A stretch of DNA of 49,300 nt from Gammaproteobacteria bacterium (GCA_019634245.1 JAHQVR010000076.1:1-49300); one strand, 5' to 3'. Positions 17,009-29,775 are shown, counted from the first letter of the stretch. The notes: generated from the sequence alone by a model not told the origin. Numbers and translations are program-made.

Positions 17009-17833
17009 TTGAGCATTCTGGATGCAAACACGTTAGCTGCAGGTTTTGCTGATGCAGATATAGCGGTAAAGTTGCATGTGTTCGGTCGTCTACCCTCTAC
17101 TCAAACTTATTTAAAAAACCACGCCAATAATTTAGCCACTCACGGTATTCCATCGGCTTACAATGCAGAGTTATGTATTTGCGATTGGCAAACCGATGGC
17201 AACGGCCGTCGCGGTAGAAGCTGGAGCTCGAAGCCAGGAAACATCACCTTTTCTTTGCTGACACAATCAGGCCGGGATCAATCAGAGCTCATGGGTTTGA
17301 GTTTGGTGACTGGCATTTGTCTCAGCGAAACCATTCGTGAACTTACCGGATTCCCGACCTCTGCTAAATGGCCCAACGATGTCATTTTGCAGGATGAAAA
17401 ACTGGCGGGCATTCTTGTGGATATCTGCCCTCAAAGAGAAGGCGAGCATCTGAACATCATCACCGGCATAGGGCTCAATTATTTAGAAGATAGTGACACT
17501 GATCATCTTGAAGGACTCGGCGTAACCAGCCTGGCAGCGCATGGAGAAGTGCTACCGAGTCGGATAGAGATTATCGTTGCCGCCGTTAAGAGCATCATCG
17601 ATGGGTATTCTTTATTTGAAGAACAGGGCTGGCCACCTTTTGTCAAAAGGTGGGACGCGCTGGATTACCTAAAGGATAAAGACATCGAGGTGCAGCTTGC
17701 CAAAGGAGAACCTTTGTACGGTCAAGCGGCTGGTGTGGCACCCGATGGTGCTCTGCTCGTGACACGCGATGGTCAGACCAGTAGTTTTCACAACGCCGAA
17801 GTCTCGGTACGACTAAGCTCAAATATCACCTGA
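17009..17833 (+). CDS. birA: Biotin-[acetyl-CoA-carboxylase] ligase lacking the repressor HTH domain
   Basis: The start is TTG 17009 with GAGG about eight bases upstream. The 274-residue protein contains the biotinyl-AMP site: DGNGRRGRSW (residues 63-72), KWPNDV (120-125) and KLAGIL (131-136). A short C-terminal SH3-like domain follows. It attaches biotin to the carboxyl carrier protein. Compared with E. coli BirA (321 residues) the N-terminal winged-helix DNA-binding domain is absent, because the catalytic fold begins near residue 20. It is therefore a monofunctional ligase and cannot repress the bio operon itself. Confidence 0.92.
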   Translation: MSILDANTLAAGFADADIAVKLHVFGRLPSTQTYLKNHANNLATHGIPSAYNAELCICDWQTDGNGRRGRSWSSKPGNITFSLLTQSGRDQSELMGLSLVTGICLSETIRELTGFPTSAKWPNDVILQDEKLAGILVDICPQREGEHLNIITGIGLNYLEDSDTDHLEGLGVTSLAAHGEVLPSRIEIIVAAVKSIIDGYSLFEEQGWPPFVKRWDALDYLKDKDIEVQLAKGEPLYGQAAGVAPDGALLVTRDGQTSSFHNAEVSVRLSSNIT

Positions 17834-17859
17834 TTTTTGTGGATTTCAGTCTGTAGTGA

Positions 17860-17888
17860 TTGCACTCCAGCGGTAGAAGGCCTAGAAT
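17860..17888 (+). promoter_or_regulatory. Sigma70 promoter of tRNA-Thr
   Basis: TTGCAC (17860-17865) and TAGAAT (17883-17888) are separated by exactly 17 bases. A GC-rich discriminator (CTGGGCGG) follows, as in promoters under stringent control. The predicted start lies a few bases before the tRNA. Confidence 0.8.
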
Positions 17889-17900
17889 CCTGGGCGGTGC

Positions 17901-17976
<76 letters not shown>

Positions 17977-18223
17977 TTTTCTCCTCGTGGTTTATTGTGA
18001 ATCAGTGGCCTCGCCCGAGCGTCCTGCCTCATTCTTTCTCCTTAATTGCCAGTACACCAGATTCGATCGATGGCAGAGCGATGACTCGCGGTACAATTCA
18101 CCCCAACGGTGGTGCACTGTTAAAGATCAAGAGGGTTCTTGGATGCAAAGGCATCAGAGAATGGATTTAAGAAAACTGCTCAGTTATCTCGCCATTTTTT
18201 CCATACATTAGGAGTTAGAAGTC
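17977..18223. other. tRNA 3' flank and fadBA upstream region
   Basis: These 247 bases hold no convincing gene. A TACAAT near 18093 could be a -10 box for fadBA, but no good -35 accompanies it. The ribosome site AGGAG before fadB is clear. I could not identify a FadR- or PsrA-like operator by eye. Confidence 0.4.
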
Positions 18224-21564
<3,341 letters not shown>

Positions 21565-21628
21565 TAGTTGCCCAGCGATGCCACGAAATGGGGATCGGAG
21601 AACACTAATTGAAGAGGAAACGTTGAGA

Positions 21629-23113
21629 ATGGGTATAAAAAAAGTTGTACAGATCGCACTGCTACTGCCTGGCCTGTGTTGGGCAATGACGGTATCTGCG
21701 GCACAGACCGACATCACTATTGGCATGCAGTTAGAGCCACCTAACCTGGATCCAACCGGCGGTGCCGCAGCGGCCATTGATGAGGTGGTCTATGCCAACG
21801 TTTACGAAGGGTTAACGCGGTTTTCCTCCGATGGCAGTGTGTTGCCAGCGCTAGCCAAGAGTTGGGATATAGAAGATGAAGGTAAGCGTTATGTATTTAC
21901 GCTTCATTCTGGCGTCAAATTTCATGACGGTACGGGGTTTGATGCGAACGATGTGAAATTCTCCATTGAACGAGCCAAAGCTGAAGATTCCACCAATGCG
22001 CAAAAGCAACTGTTTGCAAACATCGATAGTGTTGACGTACTCAGTTCCGAAACTGTTGCGCTAAATCTAAAAACCTCTGATGGCAATCTACTGTTCAATC
22101 TGGCATGGGGTGATGCGGTGATAGTGGCCAGCGAGTCGATCGCCGATGTGGCGACCAATCCGGTTGGGACTGGCCCCTTTAAATTTGAGAATTGGGTTCA
22201 AGGTGACAAAATTGAACTGACCATCAACCCTGACTATTGGGGTGAACCTGCCAAACTCGAGAAAGTGACTTTTAAATTCATAAGCGAGCCAACCGCTGCA
22301 TTTGCAGCCATGATGGCAGGCGACGTTGATGCGTTTCCGGTATACCCGGCACCGGAAAATCTGCCGCAGCTAGAAGCCGATCCACGATTTTCCGTGGTGC
22401 TTGGATCAACCGAAGGTGAAACGATTCTGTCAACGAACAATAAAAAAGCGCCATTGGATAACGTATTGGTTCGACAGGCCATTGCGCATGCTATTGATCG
22501 CCAGGCCATAATTGATGGCGCGATGTTTGGCTATGGCACTCCGATTGGTACACACTTCGCTCCTCACAATCCCGCCTATGTAGATCTCACTGCAGAGAGT
22601 AGTTTTGATCCTGACAAAGCCAGGGCATTGCTGAAAGAAGCGGGGCAAGAAAGTGGATTAACATTAAGTTTGAAGCTACCTCCCCCAGCGTACGCTCGTC
22701 GTGGTGGTGAAATCATCGCAGCACAACTACGCGAAGTGGGCATAGAAACCACTATTGAAAATGTTGAGTGGGCGCAGTGGATTGAACAGGTGTTTAAGGG
22801 TAAAGACTACGATCTCACCATCGTGTCTCATACAGAGCCTATGGATATAGGTATTTATGCTAAGCCTGACTACTACTTTCAATATGACAACACAGAGTTT
22901 CAGGCGTTAATTGAAACGTTCAACGCCGAAACAGACCCAGATGCCCGAACCGACATCCTGCAGCAAGCTCAAAAAACCATCGCCGCAGACTATGTGAATG
23001 GGTATTTGTTTCAGCTAGCGAAAACCGGTGTGGCGAATGCAAAAATTCAGGGGCTGTGGCAAAACTCCCCTACCCAAGCTAACGATATGACCGCGGTCTA
23101 CTGGGAAGACTAA
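21629..23113 (+). CDS. ABC transporter solute-binding protein, family 5 (peptide/nickel type)
   Basis: I choose ATG 21629 (MGIKKVVQIALLLPG), which yields a clean signal peptide with cleavage at VSA-AQ. A TTG at 21623 is closer to GAGG. The 494-residue protein has the SBP_bac_5 pattern: EPPNLDPTGGAA at the mature start, VYEGLTRFSSDGSVLPALAKSW, FHDGTGFDANDVKFSIERA and PVGTGPFKFENW. Such proteins bind oligopeptides, dipeptides, opines, nickel or modified amino compounds in the periplasm. It is the first gene of a transporter-catabolic unit reaching 29771. The ligand is not readable from sequence. Confidence 0.93.
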   Translation: MGIKKVVQIALLLPGLCWAMTVSAAQTDITIGMQLEPPNLDPTGGAAAAIDEVVYANVYEGLTRFSSDGSVLPALAKSWDIEDEGKRYVFTLHSGVKFHDGTGFDANDVKFSIERAKAEDSTNAQKQLFANIDSVDVLSSETVALNLKTSDGNLLFNLAWGDAVIVASESIADVATNPVGTGPFKFENWVQGDKIELTINPDYWGEPAKLEKVTFKFISEPTAAFAAMMAGDVDAFPVYPAPENLPQLEADPRFSVVLGSTEGETILSTNNKKAPLDNVLVRQAIAHAIDRQAIIDGAMFGYGTPIGTHFAPHNPAYVDLTAESSFDPDKARALLKEAGQESGLTLSLKLPPPAYARRGGEIIAAQLREVGIETTIENVEWAQWIEQVFKGKDYDLTIVSHTEPMDIGIYAKPDYYFQYDNTEFQALIETFNAETDPDARTDILQQAQKTIAADYVNGYLFQLAKTGVANAKIQGLWQNSPTQANDMTAVYWED

Positions 23114-23135
23114 CCTTAACTAAGCGCGCCTTTTT

Positions 23136-24086
23136 ATGTTGCGCTACCTGGTAAAACGGGTGCTATCACTGCTGGCCACACTCATTGTGGCCAGCGTGGT
23201 TGTGTTTACTGTTATCGAGATAGTTCCCGGTGATACCGCGTCGTACATGCTCGGGTTAAATGCGTCACCAGATACCGTTGCGGCATTAAAGGCAGAACTC
23301 GGATTGGATCAATCCGGCTGGAAGCGATATTTCGCTTGGATTAGTGGGCTAGTTCAGGGTGATTTTGGTGTCTCTTACACCTATCGATCTCCAGTGGCGG
23401 AAATGATTGGAGAGCGATTGTGGGTGTCTCTTCCGCTCGCTTTGTACGCTTTGATTTTATCGACGCTAATTGCTTTTCCAGCGGGAATATTCGCGGCGAG
23501 TCGTCGTGGAGGCGTTTTGGATACCGCGGTAATGGGCACGACTCAACTGGGTATAGCGATTCCCAATTTTTGGTTTGCCATGTTGTTGGTGATGTTTTTT
23601 GCGATTAAATTACGTTGGTTCTCAGCCGGCGGATTTGTGGGTTGGGACGCGGGTTTCTTCGCTGCGATGAAATCATTGACATTGCCCGCCGTTGCGCTAG
23701 CACTTCCTCAGGCATCCATATTGACCAGAGTGATGCGTTCGTCGTTGTTGGATGTTCTGGGTGAAGATTTCTTAAGAACGGCTAGGGCCAAGGGGCTCAC
23801 TAGGCGGCAAGCCTTGTGGCGGCATGCGTTACGCAATGCACTGATACCGGTACTCACCATCGTTGGTTTGCAATTCTCTTTTTTGCTTGCAGGTGCAATC
23901 ATTATTGAGAATGTGTTCTTTCTTCCTGGTCTTGGCCGGTTGGTTTTTCAAAGTATTGCGTCTCGGGATTTAATTGTTGTTGAATCAGTAATCATGTTGT
24001 TGGTATTCGCCGTGGTGTGTGTCACTTTTATGGTGGATCTTGCGTATGCCTGGGTCGATCCTCGACTGCGGCGTGGCATAGCCTAG
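23136..24086 (+). CDS. ABC transporter permease, DppB/OppB type
   Basis: The 316-residue inner-membrane protein begins MLRYLVKRVLSLLATLIVAS, with about six helices. It contains the family stretch GDFGVSYTYRSPVAEMIGERL and the coupling loop RTARAKGLTRRQALWRHALRNALIPV, which docks on the ATPase. The end ...YAWVDPRLRRGI is typical. It pairs with the next permease as a heterodimer. It starts 22 bases after the binding-protein gene and is homologous to, but distinct from, the permease at the left window edge. Confidence 0.95.
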   Translation: MLRYLVKRVLSLLATLIVASVVVFTVIEIVPGDTASYMLGLNASPDTVAALKAELGLDQSGWKRYFAWISGLVQGDFGVSYTYRSPVAEMIGERLWVSLPLALYALILSTLIAFPAGIFAASRRGGVLDTAVMGTTQLGIAIPNFWFAMLLVMFFAIKLRWFSAGGFVGWDAGFFAAMKSLTLPAVALALPQASILTRVMRSSLLDVLGEDFLRTARAKGLTRRQALWRHALRNALIPVLTIVGLQFSFLLAGAIIIENVFFLPGLGRLVFQSIASRDLIVVESVIMLLVFAVVCVTFMVDLAYAWVDPRLRRGIA

Positions 24087-24095
24087 GTTGCCTGC

Positions 24096-24932
24096 ATGTC
24101 TAACCGCTCATTCATCAGGCACCGAGGCTTGGTTATTGGCTTTGTTCTAGTATTTGTATTTTTTAGCGCTGCTCTAGTGTCCTTCCTTTGGACGCCATTC
24201 GATATAACCGGCGTTGATATTTCCAATCGTTTTGTAAAGCCGGGCGGTCTACATTGGCTCGGCACGGATCATTTAGGCCGAGACATGCTCTCCATGTTGA
24301 TGGTCGGTGCGCGCACGTCCATTGCCGTAGCTATTGTTGCGGTTGTTATCGGCATGGCCGTGGGAGTACCGTTGGGGTTAACCGCAGCGGCACTTAAAGG
24401 GTCTTGGATTGATGAAATTATCATGCGCTCGAACGATTTGGTATTTGCGTTTCCTGCGTTATTGATCGCCATCATGATCACAGCGGTGTTCGGCCCCGGT
24501 GCTGTGAATGCCATTATTGCTATCGGAATTTTCAATATTCCCGTATTTGCTCGAATTACGCGTGGAGCGTCGATCAGCCTTTGGACTCGTGAATTCGTCA
24601 TGGCTGCGCGGGTTGCCGGGAAACGTGGCGTGCGTATATCCATTGAACATATATTGCCCAATGTAACGAACTTGTTAATCGTACAAGGCACCATTCAGTT
24701 TTCTCTGGGCGTCTTGGCTGAAGCCGGTTTATCTTTCGTTGGTTTAGGTGCTCAACCACCAATACCGAGCTGGGGACGAATGCTTGCTGAGAGTCAAACT
24801 TTGTTTGCACTCGGTTGGCACCTGGCCTTATTTCCTGGACTTGCGATTGTGCTCACCGTGCTTGGATTGAATTTGTTAGGTGATGGGTTAAGAGACTGGC
24901 TAGATCCACGCATGCGAATACAAAGGCAATAG
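24096..24932 (+). CDS. ABC transporter permease, DppC/OppC type
   Basis: The 278-residue protein has the OppC-type N-terminal helix. The typical segments follow: LGTDHLGRDMLSMLMVGARTS, the coupling loop FVMAARVAGKRGVRISIEHILPN, GLSFVGLGAQPPIPSWGRML and the C-terminal LGDGLRDWLDPRMR. It forms the second half of the channel with the gene before it (9-base gap). The ATPase start lies two bases after its stop. Confidence 0.95.
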   Translation: MSNRSFIRHRGLVIGFVLVFVFFSAALVSFLWTPFDITGVDISNRFVKPGGLHWLGTDHLGRDMLSMLMVGARTSIAVAIVAVVIGMAVGVPLGLTAAALKGSWIDEIIMRSNDLVFAFPALLIAIMITAVFGPGAVNAIIAIGIFNIPVFARITRGASISLWTREFVMAARVAGKRGVRISIEHILPNVTNLLIVQGTIQFSLGVLAEAGLSFVGLGAQPPIPSWGRMLAESQTLFALGWHLALFPGLAIVLTVLGLNLLGDGLRDWLDPRMRIQRQ

Positions 24933-24934
24933 CG

Positions 24935-26533
24935 ATGCAGCCTTTGTTGTCAATAAACGAACTCGAGCTAAGTATCGGCGGGAATGTCATTCTCTCTGAT
25001 CTTTCTCTACACATTCACTCGGGAGAAGTGCTAGGCATCATCGGCGAAAGTGGTTCAGGAAAATCGATGTTAGCGCTGTCGGTTCTGCGGCTGACGCCCG
25101 AACCATCAACAGTTTCTGGTGATATTGAATTTGATGGGGAGCGCCTGGATGCGCTGAGTGAGCAGGCCATGTGCGAAGTTAGAGGTAACCACATCAGCAT
25201 GATCTTTCAAGAGCCAATGACGGCTCTGAATCCTGTTCAGACCATCGGACATCAGGTGGCCGAATGTATAGAGCTGCATTCGAATATGTCTCGAGGTAAT
25301 GCCTGGTCAATAGCGTGCGAAACATTGGAAAAAGTGGGATTGCCGAATAGTCAGTTCTCACCCTATCGCTATCCTCACGAATTGTCCGGTGGTCAAAGGC
25401 AGCGTGTGGTGATCGCCATGGCAATTGCCTTAAAACCGAAACTGCTGATTGCAGATGAGCCAACCACAGCTTTGGATGTCACTACCCAGGCCGAAATACT
25501 CAACCTTCTTAAAGAGCTACAAAAAAGTGAAGGCATGGCGTTAATTCTGATATCGCATGACTTGGCTGTTGTTGCAGATACTGCTGACCGAATTATTATT
25601 ATGCGAAACGGTGAAATCGTTGATAGGGGAGATATCCCTGAAGTGTTTCAAACGATCAATCATCCTTACACGAAAACGTTGTTTGAGAGCTCCAGCCATG
25701 TCCCTAGCGACCATGGTAAGGCGATCAGTGAAGAGTCCCTGCTGGAGGTTCGCGGATTAACTTGTGATTATCCGCTACCCAGGAAATTATTTAGAGCCCA
25801 ACAATTCTTTCGAGCTGTTGATGATGTGGACCTGGATATTAAAAAAGGTCAAAGTGTGGGTTTGGTGGGTGAAAGTGGTTGTGGCAAATCGACCCTGACT
25901 CGCGCCTTGTTGGGTCTTGCGCCTGTGTCTGGTGGATCGGTACGCTTGAACGGTCAAGTGATCAGCGGATTAGAGGAGCTATCAAAATCCACTCGCCGTC
26001 AAATGCAAGTCGTTTTTCAAGATCCCTATGGGTCCTTTAATCCTCGCCACCGTGTGGCACGACTTGTCGCAGAACCGTTGCATGTATTGCCAACCCCCCC
26101 TGTGGGTCGGGATCGTGATCGTCTAGTGATTGAAAGTTTGGAGGCTGTTGGCTTAGCTGCGGATGATGCGCAAAAATACATTCACGAATTTTCAGGTGGA
26201 CAAAGGCAGCGCATAGCGATTGCACGCGCCCTAATTATAAAGCCTGCCTTGATCATATTGGATGAGGCAGTGTCAGCACTGGATGTGTCAGTCAGGGCAT
26301 CCATCTTAGATCTGCTGGCTAAGCTCGCAGCAGATCATGCATTGAGTTATCTGTTTATCTCACACGATCTGTCAGTGGTTCGCAATGTGACTGATCGTGT
26401 GTTGGTGATGCGTCGCGGACAGATTGTTGAACGCGGTGCTACCGAGGAGGTGTTCAACTCACCCTCGCACGATTACACTCAGGCTCTCATTGCGGCTGCT
26501 CCTAGCCTACCTACCCAAACTAAGAGGTCATAG
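24935..26533 (+). CDS. ABC transporter ATPase with two fused nucleotide-binding domains
   Basis: The 532-residue protein carries two complete ATPase domains. The first has Walker A GESGSGKS (37-44), signature LSGGQRQR and Walker B LLIADEPTTALD. The second has Walker A GESGCGKST (312-320), signature FSGGQRQR and Walker B LIILDEAVSALD. The fused arrangement is that of YejF/GsiA, replacing the separate DppD and DppF. In the second Walker B region the usual DEPxSALD reads DEAVSALD; the catalytic Glu is kept. It powers the transporter encoded just upstream. Confidence 0.95.
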   Translation: MQPLLSINELELSIGGNVILSDLSLHIHSGEVLGIIGESGSGKSMLALSVLRLTPEPSTVSGDIEFDGERLDALSEQAMCEVRGNHISMIFQEPMTALNPVQTIGHQVAECIELHSNMSRGNAWSIACETLEKVGLPNSQFSPYRYPHELSGGQRQRVVIAMAIALKPKLLIADEPTTALDVTTQAEILNLLKELQKSEGMALILISHDLAVVADTADRIIIMRNGEIVDRGDIPEVFQTINHPYTKTLFESSSHVPSDHGKAISEESLLEVRGLTCDYPLPRKLFRAQQFFRAVDDVDLDIKKGQSVGLVGESGCGKSTLTRALLGLAPVSGGSVRLNGQVISGLEELSKSTRRQMQVVFQDPYGSFNPRHRVARLVAEPLHVLPTPPVGRDRDRLVIESLEAVGLAADDAQKYIHEFSGGQRQRIAIARALIIKPALIILDEAVSALDVSVRASILDLLAKLAADHALSYLFISHDLSVVRNVTDRVLVMRRGQIVERGATEEVFNSPSHDYTQALIAAAPSLPTQTKRS

Positions 26534-26539
26534 CGATTT

Positions 26540-27997
26540 ATGTCAGTACTGGACAGTTTTAACCTGGATTCCCGGCAGTGTTTTATCAATGGATCTTGGG
26601 TAGATTCGGCCTCGGGTGACACTCTGACTTTGCAAAATCCTTCGACGGGTCAATCGCTGGCCGACATTGCCAAGGGTTGTCCAGCAGATATCGATGCAGC
26701 TGTTGCGGCTGCCCAGTTGTCTCTGCGCGGGCCATGGGGTGGTTCCACGGCTTTAGAGCGTGGACGAGTGCTGCAAAAGCTCAGTGCTTTGGTGTTGGAT
26801 CATATTGAAGAGTTAGCTCATCTTGAGGCGTTGGATGTGGGCAAGCCGTTAACGCAAGCTCGCAATGATGCCATCGCATTGGCTCGCTACTGTGAGTTCT
26901 ATGCGGGAGCAGCCGACAAAGTACACGGCAGTACCTTGCCGTATTTGGAAGGCTACACCGTCTACACGTTACGCGAACCACATGGTGTCACAGCGCATAT
27001 TGTTCCGTGGAACTATCCAATGCAAATTATCGGACGATCTATCGGGGCTGCACTCGCTATGGGTAACGCTACCATCTTGAAGCCTGCAGAGGAGGCGTGC
27101 TTAACGGCTTTGGCGTTTGCTGAACTGGCTCATAGAGCAGGTCTGCCGGCTGGTGCATTGAATGTGGTGCCGGGGTTGGGTGCAGAAGTAGGGCACTACC
27201 TGAGTGCTCATCCAGAGGTGCATCATGTGTCGTTTACTGGGTCTGTGGAAGCTGGAAAATCGGTTCAACAAGCCGCGGCGACGCACGTGGCACCGGTCAC
27301 CTTAGAGCTCGGTGGAAAGTCGGCGCAAATCGTCTTTGATGATGCCAATCTCCGGGACGCCCTGCCGTTTTTGTTGAACTCTGGTATCCAGAATGCCGGC
27401 CAGACCTGTTCGGCTGCTTCAAGGATTCTCGTGCAGGAATCTGTACACGAACAGGTCGTGTCCGAGCTGGCCTCGCGAATCGCCTCGTTAACAGTAGGGC
27501 CTGCCTTGGACGATCCGTCGGTGGGGCCGCTTATCTCTGCCAAACAAAAACAACGGGTTGAGCAATTTCTTGCTGAAGGGGACGATTTGACACAAGTGGC
27601 TAGTGGTGAGTTGTTGCCTCAAGCTCTGGCGTCTGGGCATTTTGTTCTACCAACCTGTTTTGATAGTGTGCCGTCAACGCACACATTGGCTCAAGAGGAA
27701 ATATTTGGTCCGGTATTGCTTGTGATTCCGTTTTCAGATGAAGATGAGGCCATAGCGATCGCAAATGGAACGCGATACGGCTTGGTGGCCTCGGTATGGA
27801 CTGGTGAGGGTAGTCGGCAAATGCGTATGGCGAAAAGCCTGCGCGCGGGTCAGGTGTTCATCAATAACTATGGGGCCGGCGGTGGGGTTGAGTTACCCTT
27901 TGGTGGTGTGGGTGAGTCAGGCCATGGACGTGAAAAAGGGTTTGAAGCTCTGTATGGTTTCTCAACATTAAAAACAGTGGCCGCTAAACACGGCTGA
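26540..27997 (+). CDS. NAD(P)-dependent aldehyde dehydrogenase
   Basis: The 485-residue protein has all class marks: the cofactor segment IVPWNYPMQ, K in ILKPAEE, FTGSVEAGKSV, the general base E256 in LELGGKSAQ and the nucleophile C290 in NAGQTCSAASR. The closing GGVGESGHGREKG is also present. The overall pattern (YCEFYAGAADKVHG, TLREPHGV) is closest to betaine-aldehyde and amino-aldehyde dehydrogenases. It would oxidise an aldehyde to an acid. AGAGGT lies before the ATG. Its place between the transporter and an SDR suggests that it handles a product of the imported compound. Confidence 0.93.
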   Translation: MSVLDSFNLDSRQCFINGSWVDSASGDTLTLQNPSTGQSLADIAKGCPADIDAAVAAAQLSLRGPWGGSTALERGRVLQKLSALVLDHIEELAHLEALDVGKPLTQARNDAIALARYCEFYAGAADKVHGSTLPYLEGYTVYTLREPHGVTAHIVPWNYPMQIIGRSIGAALAMGNATILKPAEEACLTALAFAELAHRAGLPAGALNVVPGLGAEVGHYLSAHPEVHHVSFTGSVEAGKSVQQAAATHVAPVTLELGGKSAQIVFDDANLRDALPFLLNSGIQNAGQTCSAASRILVQESVHEQVVSELASRIASLTVGPALDDPSVGPLISAKQKQRVEQFLAEGDDLTQVASGELLPQALASGHFVLPTCFDSVPSTHTLAQEEIFGPVLLVIPFSDEDEAIAIANGTRYGLVASVWTGEGSRQMRMAKSLRAGQVFINNYGAGGGVELPFGGVGESGHGREKGFEALYGFSTLKTVAAKHG

Positions 27998-28008
27998 ACA
28001 GGTGAACA

Positions 28009-28755
28009 ATGAGACTGGAAAATAAGCACGCCGTTGTGACAGGGGCTGCGTCGGGTTTTGGCGCAGGAATAGCCGCAAAGTTTATAGCGGAGGGCGCAAA
28101 GGTATTGATCGCCGACATTAATGAGTCTGCCGCCAGAGGAATGGCCGATGCTCTGGGGGACAATGCCGAGCCTTGTGCCGTTGATGTATCGAATGATGGG
28201 AGTATGCGAGCCATGTGTGACAGGGCTAAAGAGCATCTTAAGCATATCGATATAGTGGTAAACAATGCCGGTGTCACCCATTTACCTGATGCGATGGAGA
28301 ATATCAGTGAAGAAGATTTTGACCGCGTGCTGGCGGTGAATGCGAAATCGGTGTTTCTCTGTAGTCGCTATCTGGTGCCTATTATGAAAGCGCAGGGAAG
28401 TGGCGTAATACTCAATGTTGCATCAACCGCGGGTATAAGCCCTCGGCCAAGATTAAGTTGGTATAACGCCTCCAAAGGTTGGATGATCACGGCCACCAAA
28501 AGTATGGCCGTCGAATTAGCACCTCATGGAGTTCGGGTTAATGCGATAAACCCGGTGGCTGGCGAGACCCCATTACTGAAGTCGTTTTTGGGTGAGGATA
28601 CCCCACAGATGCGTGAAAAATTTATCAGCACCATCCCATTGGGGCGTTTTAGTACACCGGAAGACATCGCTAATGCCGCCTGTTTTTTATGTTCGGATGA
28701 AGCCAGTATGATTACTGGCATTGCCATGGAAGTTGACGGAGGACGTTGCATTTGA
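28009..28755 (+). CDS. Short-chain dehydrogenase/reductase
   Basis: The 248-residue classical SDR has the cofactor motif TGAASGFGAGIA (residues 11-22), NNAGV, and the catalytic Ser-Tyr-Lys arrangement in NVASTAGIS and WYNASKGW. The C-terminus GIAMEVDGGRCI resembles glucose- or 3-oxoacyl-reductase-type members. An acidic residue after the second strand (ADINES) suggests NAD(H) over NADP(H). It may interconvert an alcohol and ketone or aldehyde in the same pathway. AGGTG precedes the start. Its TGA overlaps the next gene's ATG by one base (TGATG). Confidence 0.92.
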   Translation: MRLENKHAVVTGAASGFGAGIAAKFIAEGAKVLIADINESAARGMADALGDNAEPCAVDVSNDGSMRAMCDRAKEHLKHIDIVVNNAGVTHLPDAMENISEEDFDRVLAVNAKSVFLCSRYLVPIMKAQGSGVILNVASTAGISPRPRLSWYNASKGWMITATKSMAVELAPHGVRVNAINPVAGETPLLKSFLGEDTPQMREKFISTIPLGRFSTPEDIANAACFLCSDEASMITGIAMEVDGGRCI

Positions 28756-29771
28756 TGCAAGCAGGCCCGCGCAATTTAATAACGGACGTCCCTGGGTTAT
28801 TGGTCGGGAATGCGCATTGCCAGCAGCTGAAATCCGGGGTCACTGTGCTTACGGCAGCGCAGCCCTTCGTGGCCAGTGTCGATGTCATGGGTGGGGCGCC
28901 GGGTACTCGTGAAATAGCGCTATTGGAACCCGATAAATTCGTGTCTCAAATAGACGCGTTGGTACTCTCGGGTGGGTCGGCGTTTGGACTGGATGCTGCG
29001 TCGGGTGTAGCGAACACGCTGAAGCAACAGAATAAAGGGTTCGCAGTGGGTTCGACAAAAGTACCGATTGTGCCGGCGGCTATCTTGTTTGATCTTATTA
29101 ATGGTGGCGACAAACAATGGCGACAAAACCCTTATAGCCAACTGGGTAGTGAGGCATTGACTAATTGCACCGAGACCTTTGAGTTAGGCTCTGTTGGGGC
29201 CGGTACAGGGGCGATGGTAGCAACGTTGAAAGGAGGGCTTGGCTCTGCGTCTCTAACCTTAGCCTCAGGGGTTACCATTGGCGCATTGGTCGCTGTCAAT
29301 GCGGTTGGGGATGCGGTGGTACCGACGGGCTCGGAGTTCTGGGCAGCTCCGTGGGAAATAAATGACGAATTCGGCGGCCGGGGTGTGGCAGCTGGTACCT
29401 TTGGTCTGTCTGAACCTAGCAGCGAAAAACTCTCAGCCATGCAGGTATCTGCAGACACTCACACCAACACCACCATTGGCATTGTGGCGACAGATGCCAC
29501 ACTGACAAAATCCCAGCTCAAGCGATTGGCGGTGGCTAGTCAGGATGGTTTTGCTCGAGCTCTAGTGCCTGCCCACACACTTCTCGATGGAGACCTGATG
29601 TTTTCACTTGCAACTGGTCAGCAAACCCTCAACGACCCAGTGAGTGACGCACTGTTACTCGGTCATGCTGCGTCTGTGTGTGTCTCCAGAGCGATTGCCA
29701 GAGCGGTTTTCCATGCCAGTGCTCATCGCGGAGATTTGCTACCGACATGGCAGCAAAAATTTAACGCCTAA
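28755..29771 (+). CDS. P1 family (S58) peptidase/amidase, DmpA/NylC-like
   Basis: The 338-residue protein belongs to the Ntn-type DmpA/NylC/ornithine acetyltransferase superfamily. It shows ITDVPGLLVGNA, GGAPGTREIALL, VDALVLSGGSAFGLDAASGV (here with QIDALV) and GSVGAGTGAMVATLKGGLG. The likely autocatalytic cleavage site is N238/T239 in DTHTNTTIG, so T239 would become the N-terminal nucleophile. Relatives are beta-aminopeptidases, D-aminopeptidase DmpA and nylon-oligomer hydrolase. Starting at ATG 28755 gives a one-base overlap with the SDR stop. It probably hydrolyses an amide bond of the imported substrate; the substrate is unknown. Confidence 0.92.
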   Translation: MQAGPRNLITDVPGLLVGNAHCQQLKSGVTVLTAAQPFVASVDVMGGAPGTREIALLEPDKFVSQIDALVLSGGSAFGLDAASGVANTLKQQNKGFAVGSTKVPIVPAAILFDLINGGDKQWRQNPYSQLGSEALTNCTETFELGSVGAGTGAMVATLKGGLGSASLTLASGVTIGALVAVNAVGDAVVPTGSEFWAAPWEINDEFGGRGVAAGTFGLSEPSSEKLSAMQVSADTHTNTTIGIVATDATLTKSQLKRLAVASQDGFARALVPAHTLLDGDLMFSLATGQQTLNDPVSDALLLGHAASVCVSRAIARAVFHASAHRGDLLPTWQQKFNA

Positions 29772-29775
29772 AGGG

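Noticed and set aside
17987..18211. 74-residue ORF between tRNA-Thr and fadB
   Set aside because: No ribosome site, atypical composition with many Cys/Trp/Arg residues, and placement over the fadBA upstream region. Not counted as a gene.
24269..24694. 141-residue minus-strand ORF inside the OppC-type permease
   Set aside because: Antisense to a well-defined membrane protein gene, with repeated Ala/Met/Thr text typical of reverse-strand shadows.
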